A stretch of DNA of 64,000 nt from Linum tenue (taxonomy: Eukaryota > Streptophyta > Magnoliopsida > Malpighiales > Linaceae), in contig CAMGYJ010000006.1 of assembly GCA_946122785.1 (NCBI GenBank), positions 46,830,066 to 46,894,065 of the forward strand. Reading direction: 5' to 3'. The notes beneath the pieces are model-generated. The model had not been told where the DNA came from and made no database searches. It worked only from the letters and a program-made list of their open reading frames with translations. Of this stretch, positions 45,869 through 56,279 are shown piece after piece. The number at the start of each line of letters is the position of its first letter. The first letter of the stretch is position 1. A program made the translations under genes and the position numbers.

Positions 45869-46978
45869 ATACCATTTGGATTTCAAGAAGCTCCCCCATA
45901 TGAAGAAAAATTCCCTCCTCAAGTCGAGGAGAAATCCAAGTTGGAGTTGGCCATGGAGGCTTTCATGGCACAAGCCTGAAAGAGCAAATTAGAGCTCATG
46001 GTGGAGCGGTTTGCTCGAGGCACCGATGAAGGGTGCTCGAACTTGGATCTCCCACAACCCGAACCGAAGTCCAAGTTGGAGCTTGCCGTGGAGAATTTTA
46101 AAAGAACAAGCTCCAACACGGATTTCCTACCCCTCCCTCCTTCCGGGTTGACACTTTTGGAGAAGGTGGAACGGGCTTGTGCAAGTTATCGCCTCTCATT
46201 ATTGGAGGAGAAGGTGGAACGGGCTTGTGCAAGCTATCGCCTCTCATTATTGGAGGATAACGAGGAGGTGGAAAGGGGGAGCAATGACAACCGTGTGGAG
46301 ATAGGCGAACTCCTCCCGGAGAGCTCCCGTGGTGAGGATGAACAAGAAGGTTGCATTGACGATCCTCATCATCTTCCCCTTCCCGAGAGCAACCTGGAAG
46401 ACCAAGACACGAGTGTGGATGAGCAAGAGAATCCCTTCTATGAGCTTGCATGGCATCTTTCCCTCCAAAGTGTGCTTGAAGACATGAACGGGAAGGAGGA
46501 AGAAGAGGTTGAAGAGGAGGAAGAAAGCATTGAAGAGTGGGAAGATCTCGAGTGTTCCCAAGGGGTGAAAACTGAAGAAGAAGGAAGGGGGGTTGAGGAA
46601 GAAGAAGAAGGAGCAACCGGTGTCCGAGTAATGGACGAGGTCGAGGTGGATGAAGCATCCACAAGTTACAAGTGCTATGAAAGCTTTCCACCCGACCTCG
46701 ATGCACTTTTGGAGAAGGACCCATTTGCGGCTCTTTGCCAAGCCAAGGCCAAGCCATCGGCGATCCCCCTTGGTGGATGCGATGGAAGTCAAGCGAGTTT
46801 TCACTACATGGTGTGGAACAAAGAGAATCAAGAAGAAGAGGTCCCGTGGGTGGAGCCTCAAAGTAACTCAAGGTCACGAGCCCTCAATCATGGTTCGTCC
46901 AATGCTCGTGACTTGAGATTTCACCTCACCGACGAGAACCTCAACTTCAAGGATGTTCTTGGGTGGACCAAAACTTGA
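45869..46978 (+). pseudogene. Element A gag-region ORF, acidic, function unknown
   Basis: The main frame, 45998-46978 (326 residues), is in frame with an upstream stretch containing APPYEEKFPPQVEEKSKLEL and ended by a TGA at 45977-45979. Both parts contain the motif KSKLELAMEAF or KSKLELAVENF, so the unit is repeated at least three times across the stop. The frame then has a 16-residue exact duplication starting EKVERACASYRLSLLE (46160-46207 and 46208-46255), and a strongly acidic Glu-rich region after it. No capsid fold, zinc knuckle or protease is visible. It stands where gag lies in B and C but I cannot match it to Gag by eye. It might be a decayed or alternative Gag, or a structural spacer. 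Confidence 0.5.
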
Positions 46979-47010
46979 GGAGCAACCATCCGGCTCACGA
47001 TGTTAAAGAA

Positions 47011-47033
47011 GCGCTTCGTGGGAGGCAACCCAT
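47011..47033 (+). other. Conserved hairpin with AGGCAA loop, element A
   Basis: GCGCTTCG then TGGG-AGGCAA-CCCA (47019-47032), preceded by TTAAAGAA. The same structure follows the coding part in B (54549-54566), C (63872-63889) and E (26563-26550, minus). Confidence 0.75.
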
Positions 47034-48960
47034 CTACCATCGGTTTGTTTTCTTTCCGCTCCAATAAGAAGACCATTGAAGAGATTTTGGTGGTGTTTTG
47101 GACGTTCTCACGCTCTTCTGGATCTCACCCGCCCTCCGCTCCCGAGCACAAACATTCACAACTTGACCGGTAACATCGTTCTATCCCCTTCTTTTCCGCC
47201 ATTGAGGGAAATGTCGAGCTTACGTGTGTGTGGGGGGGGGGGGGGGTAGTCCATTATGAATGTTTGTGTGAATGTTTGGTGTGTTTTTGAATGCTTGGTG
47301 CCTAGATGTATGCCCAAATTTTCAAAATTTGAGGGCTCTAAGCATAACAACTTCTACATTTGCATAATCATAGTGGCATCTTGTGGTGATTTGTTTTGAA
47401 TCTCGTGGTTATTGGCATGGTCTATGGATGATTTGCTTGTGATTGTGTGAAACCTATGTTGACGACTGAGACTTGTATTAGGTTTGTGCATAGGTTCATT
47501 TCTCACGTGTTTGTGAACCGATAGATGTTTTGAATCGATTACTCGCTTTTCACAGTTGCCTATGCATCGAGTTTAGGGAGTTAGACCAAATGATTGAGCA
47601 CCTAGGTAGCCATGTGAGACTTGTGTCGTTCATTTAGTTCTTGTGCGATAGTTCCCCCTTTACATGATGTGTAGCATTCACGTTGTTGCTAGCGAGGAAG
47701 ATGGAGGCATAGGTTTAGTGCACGACCCAAATGTTGACCGACCCGATCATATCATCCCTTAGTTAACCCCTTTTGAGCCGTGTGTCTAAAGGTCTCTCTC
47801 GTTTTAGGTAGCTCTCGCTACTTGAGCTTGATTGATTTAGATAGAACGACCCTACTTTCTTCGTGTCTACACCGTTATCGAGTCACCCTTGTGTTTGGAA
47901 GCTCCATTCATACAATTTGAGCTTAAACGAGGTTCCACATGAGTGATTTGTGTATGGTCTTGCTAAGAAGTGAAGTGAGTGTGGAGGTAGTTTTTCAAAG
48001 TGAGCATTGTTCCTTCAGTTAAAAAATGTGGCATGTGTATATAGCTCTCTATAGCCCCCCAAAAAAAAGAGAAGAGAAAAGCAAAAAGAAAAAAAGAGAT
48101 CAATAAGATGATAAAGAAGAAAAGAGAGTGGCCACCAAAAATATAATAATTGTAGAACATGCTCTTAGAAGTGTTGCTTAGCATGAAGCTATAGGAACAC
48201 TTACATATTGTTGCCCACTAAACTCTTGTGCTTAAAATTGAATAGCAAATGTAGCAAGGAAGTATGCGTGATATGGTTTGGTGATTGGTTGTGGTTTAGC
48301 ATAGTGGTAAGTGCGGTTTTTGGCCGATGCTAGTGGCCGTTGTTTGTAGGGAAGGTTCTAGTCGAAACCATAGAACCTTGTGTCTTAGGTTGAAGATGTG
48401 GAACCACATGTTGTGTTTGCCACCACCCAAAAAGCCTTTTCCCCATGTCCTAGACCCTATCCAGTCATTTGAACCTGTGTCTAAGACCTCCGGACAAGCT
48501 AGCAATGACACCCATCTTGTGAGCTCTAACATTTAGAGGCTATCGTCATGGTAAAGGGACATTAGGATTGAGCGTGAATATGCACATATTTTGCATCAAA
48601 TGGTCCTAACCCGACTGGTCGAGAGTGAGCGATTCTTCATCATGTTTTGTTCATTTCTTTTACCCCGGTGAGGACCAAGGTTGCTCGATCGTTCGTTCCT
48701 ATTATGTGATCTTCATGCATGAGTAACTGTGATTGGTGAGTCGCCGGGGCATGTTGTGTGTGGGTTCGTGAATAGTGTGAGAACCCTTCTTTTCACAATC
48801 TTAATACAGTTGAATGTTGTTTGTGGTGGTTGCCAAGATTACTTTTTCTTGTCCATAGGTCGGTGTCAAATAACCATTGTGATTCATTCTTTTTGTGCCC
48901 TATGACATGCCCCAAAAATTGTATTGAAAAAGAAGTTTTAAGCTTACCTTGTTTTGTACT
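47034..48960 (+). other. Long 3' non-coding region of element A
   Basis: About 1.9 kb without a convincing frame. Stretches match element B in order (54570-56240), including TTGAGGG-AATGTCGA-CTTA, GTGCGATAGTTCCC, the ATGATGTGTAGCATT-ACGTTG block, a hairpin at 48171-48200 and the TTAGAGGCT-TCGTCATGGT block. A G run of 15 lies at 47232-47246 and an A/G-rich stretch at 48060-48130. Confidence 0.7.
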
Positions 48961-48964
48961 TGGT

Positions 48965-49001
48965 TTGCTTGGGGACAAGCAAATGTCTAAGTGTGGGGGC
49001 G
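48965..49001 (+). promoter_or_regulatory. Hairpin plus polypurine tract of element A
   Basis: TTGCTTGGGGACAAGCAA (48965-48982), then ATGTCT and AAGTGTGGGGG, then the 3' LTR start TGATTTAGG at 49002. Confidence 0.85.
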
Positions 49002-49741
49002 TGATTTAGGCTCAAATGTACACATTTTACCCCTCATTTCTTATTCGTTTAGCTTAGTATTTCATCGTTCCTAGACATATTTCACGCTAGGTTGTGCTTG
49101 TTTTGATACATTTTAGGTCCTAGCATGTGTGGAAGGGTCGAGGACGAGTTTTGGGATATTTGGAGATCAAAAAGCGCAAAAACCGAAGAAAAGTCTGAAG
49201 TCCGTGATAATTGACTCGTAATAGTGAAGTGAAGGAGTCTCAGGAAACAACCGCAGTTCACGGACGGACGAGGCAGTTCACGGTCTACTAAGACTGTGAA
49301 CATGAACCACAAACCGTGAACATCGAGCAGTCCAGCGAGGTTCGTGAAGTTACTGACGACAAGGCAGTCACGGTCTCTAAGACCGTGAACTAGAGCCATT
49401 GATTGTGAACCCAGGAGAGTGAAGCTGCGCGTTTTGGACGAAGCTCAGTTCACGGACGCGTTTAGGTGTTCACGGCCATGAACTGGCCAACGTGTCTGTG
49501 AACTGATCGCTTTCGGGAAAATATGAAGACAGTAGCGGGGAGAGAGAAAAGGGAAACTGGTTTTTGGAGAAGAAACACTTTCTTTCTCTAGGATTTCAAC
49601 CTAAACACCAAAGGGCAGTTCTAGTGAGAGAGAGAGAGAGAGAGTGCTAGAGTGATCTTGGAGCAACATTGGAGGCTTGGGTGGAAGATTCAAGCCTGGA
49701 AGAAGAAGAATAAGAAGATCTTGAGCTCAAATTTGTAATCC

Positions 49742-49773
<32 letters not shown>

Positions 49774-50267
49774 AAAAACTCACTCTTTTCTCTTGGGTGT
49801 TGTAGATCCCTAACTAATACTTTGTAATTACTTGTTTAGATTGAATGATTAGGTGTGGGTTTTCATCAATTTGAGTATTAGAGGTGTTTTCGTGGTGATT
49901 GTGCATGCTCGTGCTTAGCAATCTAAGTGTTGTGCATGCTCATGCATAATTGTGCATGTTGGTGCTAGCAATCTAATTAGCCACCTTAGCCTAGCTTAGA
50001 GAAGAGAATTCCCCTTCCAAGGGAGACTCAATCGAGTTGGTTTTCCTTCCGATTTCTAAGCCACCTAAACTAGGTTAAGTTAGGGCAACCCACAATATTG
50101 AGTTAAGCAAGTCGTTTAATCGCGATTAAGCCGTCCGACCTTAGAGTTGAGCGAGGGAGTAAGTCAACCGTCAATATTGAGTTAAGCAAGTGACACGGCC
50201 TTTCATGCTTACCTCGGTTTAGCAATTGAGATTGTGGTCTTCGACCACATATGCATCCCTTTGCGGA
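49002..50267 (+). repeat. 3' LTR of element A, truncated
   Basis: Parallels the 5' LTR up to CTTTGCGG (its 5' LTR counterpart ends at 44976), so about 585 bp of its 3' part is missing. A GA microsatellite (49629-49645) and a CT microsatellite (49742-49775) are expanded compared with the 5' copy. Confidence 0.85.
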
Positions 50268-51591
50268 TGAAGGGAAGGCTAGGCACGAGTTTCGGGGCTT
50301 TTGAAGGTCATTCAGTCGAGCTGGAGTCAGAACACGGGCAGGAGGTCTGCAGAACACGGCCGTGTACACAGATGAGCACGCTAGTGTTTTTATGTGCGAG
50401 AGCTAAATTGAGCAAGAAGCAAAACATGGGCTGGACTAAGGAAAAACACGGCCGTGTCTCGGATCGTGTTTTTTATGTCGAGAGGTAGCTCTTGGAGAAG
50501 GATGCGAAGTCCAAAACACGGACATAGTTGGAGAAAAACACGGTCGTGTCAATCAGGGGGCACGACCGTGTTTTAGGGCGACGCGGGCGTGTTTTTAACA
50601 CGTGTCGAGAACACGGACGGGCAAAAGAAAAGCACGGCCGTGCTTTGTCCAGAATCGGGCTTTTGAGGCAGATTCAAGCCAAAGTAGAGGGAATCGAGTT
50701 TTTGAGCAAAAAAAACAGAGCTTTAGAGAGAGAGAAAGTGTGAAGAACAAACCCTATGAGCTATTTGGAGTGGATTCTTACCATTGAAGCCCATATTGCA
50801 TCCCCAGGAGTGAAGATTGACATCCCAGAGCAGATTATCCTCATCTTTATGAGTATGACTACTCTGATTTCTGTTTTCCTCTCTCTCTCTCTATGGAGTA
50901 GAACCCTCTCTCACTTGGGTATGAAGAACCCTAGTTCCATGTGTTAGGAATCTTGATTGTAATGACTTGGGATTGATATACTGATTAGTTATAATCAATT
51001 GATGCATAATTCATTGAGTCAATTGAAGTCTGATCATCTTTTCTTGATTTCTGCTGCAACCTAGGATAGATAGAATCTGATTAGGTTGTTAGAGCTTCAT
51101 CAATCGGTAGTGGTAGATTGGTTGTACGAGAGTTAATCGATTTAATGCTTTGTACTGGAATCCAATTTCAGTAGTGGAGTTCTGTGCTTATTGCCTCAGC
51201 AGTCTATCCCAGTGAAGGTTAGTCGCCTGCCGGTTAGTCTGCCTGAGAGTGCTTGGTCAGCTTAAGAGATTCCAAGCTACTGTCGGATCTTCTGCAGTTT
51301 AATCAACAAGTTAATCAACCCAGGGTAATTACAATCTTGACCTAAATAAGGAGCTAGGGGGACTCATTCCCGAGTGACTCTTCCCTTGCTAAAGAACTTT
51401 GAACAATTTCATGCTTTATTACTGCTTTTAGTTAAAATCGCAGTCAGTCGACTTAGTTTGCTAGATAATAAATAATCACGGAGTAGGCAGTAGATCTAGA
51501 CCCCGAGTTGACAAATAGAGCTTGCCACTTACTGCATTTCCGGACTGCGATTACACTTGGTCGCAGTTTGGTGTTGTGTTTTAGCATGTCA
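50268..51591 (+). repeat. 5' LTR of element B, 5'-truncated
   Basis: Begins at ATGAAGGGAAGGCTAGGCAC, which corresponds to position 56402 in the 3' LTR, so the TG end and the conserved core are lost. It ends ATGTCA. It contains the ACACGG/CCGTGT word array (50330-50645). Confidence 0.85.
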
Positions 51592-51597
51592 AGTTTT

Positions 51598-51615
51598 TGG
51601 CGCCGTTGCCGGGGA
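51598..51615 (+). other. Primer binding site of element B (tRNA-Asp)
   Basis: TGGCGCCGTTGCCGGGGA, identical to the PBS of A and C. Confidence 0.85.
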
Positions 51616-51734
51616 GCCCCTAGGTTATTGTGGAAACATGAAAGTTTGTTACTCTAGCATTTTCTTTACTACATTCTCTCTCTTCCACCTGTGTGCCTTC
51701 ACGGGTTGTTTTTGCTGACTTCGTGCAGGTAGTG

Positions 51735-53473
51735 CATGACCCGTAGCCAGTCAGGGGGTTTTACTGCCATTAGACCAAGAGCTTGAACGAACTTGCAGGA
51801 ACTTCAAGCGGGCTTTAAAGGCGCGACTGGCTGCCGGGGGGGGGGGGGGGGGGGGGGGCTCTAGCACAGCTGCAAATCATCGAGGAGGAAGAAATGGGTG
51901 AACCACAGAACAACGATGCGGTCTTTCCCGAGGAGCAGACCATGAGGGTACTACTGGACCGCTAGAGCCGTGGATATGAGGTCGCCCATCCAGCACCCTC
52001 AAGTTCCAGCAAATAACTTTGAAGTAAGCACCTCTGTCATCACCATGCTGTGCGGCTCGGTGGTATTCCGTGGCAAGGAGGGGGAGAGCCCCCGATCACA
52101 ACTGAGGCGAGCTCATCGATGGGATCAAGATCAATAGGGTCCCAGCCGATGCCATCCAACTCAGGTACTTCCCATTTACTCTGGAGGGGCAAGCCAAGGA
52201 GTGGCTGGACACTCGACCTCCAAGCTCGATCACCACGTTCGCCAACCTAGCGGACAAGTTCCTCACTCGCTACCATCCTCCGTCCAAGACGGCGGACCTG
52301 TAGAAGCAAATCACCCACTTTGCTCAGGATGAAGATGAGACCATTCGGGATGCTTGGGAGAGATACACCAATCTTTTCCTCAAGTCTCCCAACCATGGTT
52401 TTACCGACGCCTTCAAGGTGGGCACCTTCTACCATGCCCTCTTCCCGGAAGACAAGCAGTTGATTGACTCAGTTTGCGGGGGGAATATGCTCACAAAGAC
52501 ACCGCCACAGCTGAATCAACTTTTTGAAGAGATGGTAGAGCAGGGCTATAATTGGGGAACTGCGAGGCGATCGAGACGAGAACCAGGGCGGGGTGTGCAT
52601 GCTATAGCCACCCAGTCGTCTGATTTAATGCAGGTGGTATCGAAACTGGTTTCAGCTATCGATCGCTCTGGAATGATTTAAGGGACTGGACAGCAGCAGG
52701 CGATGCATTGCCGGTGGTGCAAGAGCACCCATCACACTGTGGAAGACTGTCAGGCGATGAGGGAGTCGGCTAGCCCCCAGGAGCAGGTGAACTTCATCAA
52801 CAATGCTAGGCGAAATGACCCCTACAGTAACACTTACAACGAGGGGTGGCGCCAGCATCCCAACTTCTCTAGGGTTGGGGTCAATCCTAGACCACCAGTC
52901 TCCCAAGGACTGCCAGGCTTCCAGAGGCCGCCATTCCAGCCCAGGCAGGGGCAATTCCAGCAACAGTAGCAGTCTCTCTACCAGCCCATGTATGGGCATG
53001 CTGCCCAACCACAGCCGTGACCCTTCCAGCAGCCAGGTGAAGCCCCTGCAACCCTAGTGCAGAATGATCCGATAGCTGAACTGCGGGACTTAGTGGGTTC
53101 TCTTGCCAGTTCCAGTGCTCATAAATTCAACACTATCGAGCAGTTCATGGAAAAGGCCTCGGGTAAATTCCTGGCTCTTGAAGCTGGCCAGAGGAACACA
53201 CAGGTTGTCTTGCATGATATCCAAACCCAGCTGGGGAGTGTGGCTCAAGTAGTGGCGCAGAGGGCTCCGGGTACCTTGTCGGGTCATACCATTCCTAATC
53301 CGAAGGACCCGAATGCCCACTGTAATGCTATCACTACAAGAAGCGGCAAAGTGATTGCAGACCCACCTGTCCTGGCTAGACAAGTGGGAAGAAGACCTGC
53401 CTCGGCATTCCAGCTATTGAAGAAGAAGTGGAGAAGGAGGTTGAGGTGCCTGCTCCTAAGCCGCGACCAATAG
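51735..53473 (+). pseudogene. Element B Gag remnant
   Basis: It starts at the ATG of MTRSQSGG and parallels the Gag of element C throughout. A run of 23 G (51836-51858) replaces a GGAGGAGGA-like stretch and disturbs the frame. Pieces follow with EGQAKEWLDTRP (capsid), GTFYHALFPEDKQLIDSVCG and LTKTPPQLNQLFEEM, and the zinc knuckle CRWCKSTHHTVEDC. Stops include TAG at 52303, TAA at 52679, TAG at 52968 and TGA at 53018-53020; the last is at the same place as the only stop in C's gag region. The downstream part (53057-53473) is the QFMEKASGKFLALEAGQRNT region. Confidence 0.85.
51836..51858 (+). repeat. Run of 23 G in element B gag
   Basis: An uninterrupted G23. The homologous place in C reads CTGCGGAGGAGGAGCT. 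It may be a true expansion of a G-rich stretch able to form a quadruplex, or a sequencing or assembly error. Confidence 0.9.
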
Positions 53474-54105
53474 TGAAGGAGAGTGTCCCTCAACTCCCCT
53501 TCCCTACTTGGTTGCACAAAGATAGGCTAGAGGTAGAGTTCGGGAACTTCATGTCCATGCTTAGGAAGCTGAATGTCCAGGTGCCCTTCCTGGAGGCACT
53601 ATCTCAAATGACTAAGTATGCAAAGTTCCTGGAGGATCTTCTCTCAAAGAAGCAGAAGCTGAGTGAGCTGGCCACTGTGGAGCTCAGTGAGGAGTGCTCA
53701 GCCATTCTGCAGAACAAGCTCCCGCAGAAGCAGAAGGACCCAGGTAGTTTTACTATCCCGTTCTCTATAGGTAAATTGCATGTAGAGAGGTCCTTGGCGG
53801 ATTTAGGTGTTAGTATCAATGTTATGCCATATAAATTGTTCAAGAAACTAGGCCTAGGTGAACGCAGTGTAACTAGGATGAGTATTCAATTAGCTGACCG
53901 ATCTATAGTTCATCCTAGGGGCATAGTGGAAGACCTTTTGGTTAAGGTTGGCAGATTCTCTTATCCTGTGGATTTTGTTGTCTTGGACATCAATGAAGAT
54001 ACAGAAGTGCCCCTTATACTGGGAAGGCATTTCCTGGCCACCGCCAAGGCTCTCATAGATGTACATGATGGGACCTTAGTCTTGAGGATGGCGAGGAGCG
54101 AATAA
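53428..54105 (+). pseudogene. Element B gag end and aspartic protease
   Basis: A 225-residue frame. The first part (PAPKPRPIVKESVPQLPFPT) is the gag-to-protease linker. Retropepsin follows, with RSLADLGVSINVMPYKLFKK (catalytic Asp in ADLG), FVVLDINEDTEVPLILGRHF and a stop in ARSE-TAA. Compared with C, the linker keeps 17 bases that C has lost, so here linker and protease are in one frame. The frame shift relative to the upstream gag lies near 53390-53430. Pol ends here. Confidence 0.85.
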
Positions 54106-54501
54106 CATTTTGCATAACTCTTTCTCACAAGGAGCATGAGTCTGTCATGTATCCTTCTGTGCTTCCCATTTTGCAGGATCCCCCTCACATATCTTCGCCG
54201 CCACTCCCGTCCACTCTGTTACAAAAAAAAAAAAAAGATCAAGGAGGAGTGGCGGCCGAAACTGCAAGTAGCTAAGCTTGCTCACAAGAAAGTCGGAGAC
54301 CACTATGAGCTGGTCCCGCCTCTTGAGCCTCGACCGCCTTGGCCATACGAGTATTCACTCACTTGCATCCTGCCGGATGGCCAGGTCGAGTGGACGAGGG
54401 CTGGTGGTCACATCCGTCGTGTGCATGGCCACCATCTGAAGTTGTACCTCAAGAGCGATGTGGATCCTCTTTTGGAGGCACCTGGTCCTTCATCTCTCTG
54501 A
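54106..54501 (+). pseudogene. Element B pol C-terminal remnant after deletion
   Basis: After the protease a short unmatched stretch with A14 (54223-54236) leads to a frame with WRPKLQVAKLAHKKVGDHYE, CILPDGQVEWTRAGG and VHGHHLKLYLKSDVD. The last block resembles [12 protein letters not shown] at the very end of the C polyprotein. It therefore probably marks the right edge of the RT-integrase deletion, with some substituted sequence. No function is expected. Confidence 0.5.
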
Positions 54502-54535
54502 GCATCCACCTTACTAGCGTCCAACTAAAAGACAG

Positions 54536-54566
54536 TAAAGAAACGCTTGTGGGGAGGCAAACCCAC
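54536..54566 (+). other. Conserved hairpin with AGGCAA loop, element B
   Basis: TAAAGAAACGCTT then GTGGG-GAGGCAAA-CCCAC (54549-54566). Confidence 0.75.
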
Positions 54567-56240
54567 CAAGGTTTTTTTTCCTTTCGTTTATTTTCGGTTT
54601 GTCCACTTGGAACTATGGTTTCTATCACCTAGTGTGTTTTGCTGATGCTAGCCCCGCTGACTGGTCCACTTCCAGTCCCCCGACAGTCTTTCCTTCCGGT
54701 AACATCGTTCCCCTTATCTTTGCCTCTGCTCAATTGAGGGCAATGTCGAACTTAAGTGTGGGTGGGGGGGTGCTTTGTATTGGTTGGAATCTATATATGT
54801 GTGCTTGGAGCCTAGTCCGCTGTCCAAATCTTGAGATTTGAGGGCTCCAAGTACTGAGGTTTGCATGATCATATTGGCACTGTGGATTTGATTGGTGAAT
54901 TGAATGTCTTTCGGATTAATGCATGACAACTTGATTGTAACTAGGACAACCTATGATGATGACTGAGACGTGCAGTAAAGTTGTGTAGGGGTTCAGTTTT
55001 GCAACTGTTTGCTTACCAACTGTGGCTTGGATTGATAACTTGCTCTTGACAGTCGTTTATGCATCTAGTTCAGGGAATCAGAAGGAGAGATAGAGCATAT
55101 AGGTAGCCATGTGAGATTTGAGCCTTCTCGTTTCTTTCTTGTGCGATAGTTCCCTCTTCCATGATGTGTAGCATTTACGTTGTCACTAGCTGAGATGATG
55201 GAGGCATAGGAATATCCCACGACCAAATTGACTGTCCTGGTGTGACATACCCCCTAGTCAGCCCCTTTGAGCCGTGTACTTTCCTTTCGTTCGGTCTACA
55301 ATGGAAAATCACCCTTTTGTATCCCCTAGAAGGTTCCACAGAGTGGTTTTTGCATGTTCTCTGCTATTTATGCTAAATATAATGTGAGTGTTGGAGGTAA
55401 TGCTTAAAAATTGGGCATGTGTTTGAAAAATGTGTAAAGGTGGTGGTTCTCTCAAGAAATGAAAAAAAATGAATGAAAGCAAAAGAGAGCCACCAGCAAA
55501 AATCTGAATCATGCTCATAAAGTAGTGTTTCTTAGCAGTCTGGCTTAGAAACACTAACATTATTGTGACCTCCTTCGCTCTTGTGCTTTAGAGAATTTGA
55601 GTAATGCAGAATGGCGGAAAGAAAGTTGCTAGTTTGATTGGCTTTGAATGTGTTGGGTTTGGAACTGTGGAACCTTGTGCTATAAATACTTCCACCACCT
55701 AAAAGCCTTTTTCCCCATGTCCAAGACCCTAACCATTTTCTTGAACCTGTGTCTAAGACCTCTGGATTAGTTAGTGGTGACATCCCTTATGTGAACTCTA
55801 ACATTTAGAGGCTGCCGTCATGGTGAAGAGACGTTAGGGATTGAGAGAATAAGCATGCGCATTTTTCGCATCAAATTGTCCTGACCCCACTGGTCGAGAG
55901 TGAGCGATTCATTTCCTTGTTCTTTATGCTCTTTACCCCGGTCAGGACCTAGATGGCTCGGTCTTGATTCTGATGTCTTGAGTTTGATGCGTGCGATGAC
56001 TGTCTTGGCTAAGTGGTTGAGTTGAGTCTATGTTGTTTGGTGAACAGAAGGGAGACTCGTCCTTTACACGATTTTGATGCACTCTAATGTCTTATGTGGT
56101 GGTTGTCCAGGTTGCTGTTGAATTTGTCCATGTGTTAATGATCAAAAGCCAGTATGATTCACGTGTTGTGTGCCGATATGATATGTCCCCAAGGGTTGCA
56201 TGATTAAGATGTTTTGAGCTTACCTTGTGTCTGACTTGGT
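54567..56240 (+). other. 3' non-coding region of element B
   Basis: About 1.7 kb without a gene, parallel to 47034-48960 in A. It includes TTGAGGGCAATGTCGAACTT followed by AAGTGTGGGTGGGGGGG (54752-54770), an internal copy of the polypurine-tract motif, and a hairpin GTGTTTCTTAGC/GCTTAGAAACAC at 55525-55554. Confidence 0.7.
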
Positions 56241-56279
56241 TTGCTTGGGGACAAGCAAACGGTTAAGTGTGGGGGAGTT
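56241..56279 (+). promoter_or_regulatory. Hairpin plus polypurine tract of element B
   Basis: TTGCTTGGGGACAAGCAA (56241-56258), then ACGGTT and AAGTGTGGGGGAG, then the 3' LTR start TGATAATGG at 56280. Confidence 0.85.

Larger units (their letters stand above)
43796..50267 (+). mobile_element. Element A: Athila-type LTR retrotransposon without pol
   Basis: 5' LTR 43796-45561, tRNA-Asp-type PBS at 45568, a gag-region ORF, a long 3' non-coding region, polypurine tract, and a 3' LTR from 49002 that stops at 50267, where element B begins. No protease, RT, RNase H or integrase is encoded. The two LTRs are highly similar except for microsatellite length and one insertion in the 3' LTR near 49260-49310, so insertion was fairly recent. 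Its 5' LTR interrupts the CACTA remnant. The element resembles a LARD: long, structured and non-coding. Confidence 0.88.

Noticed and set aside
46098..46877. 259-codon minus-strand frame
   Set aside because: Antisense shadow of the Glu-rich ORF of element A.
50310..50660. Regular CACGG/CCGTG words suggesting a CRISPR-like or satellite array
   Set aside because: Spacing is irregular, the words are inverted rather than direct, they lie inside an LTR, and the genome is a plant. I treat them as an LTR module.
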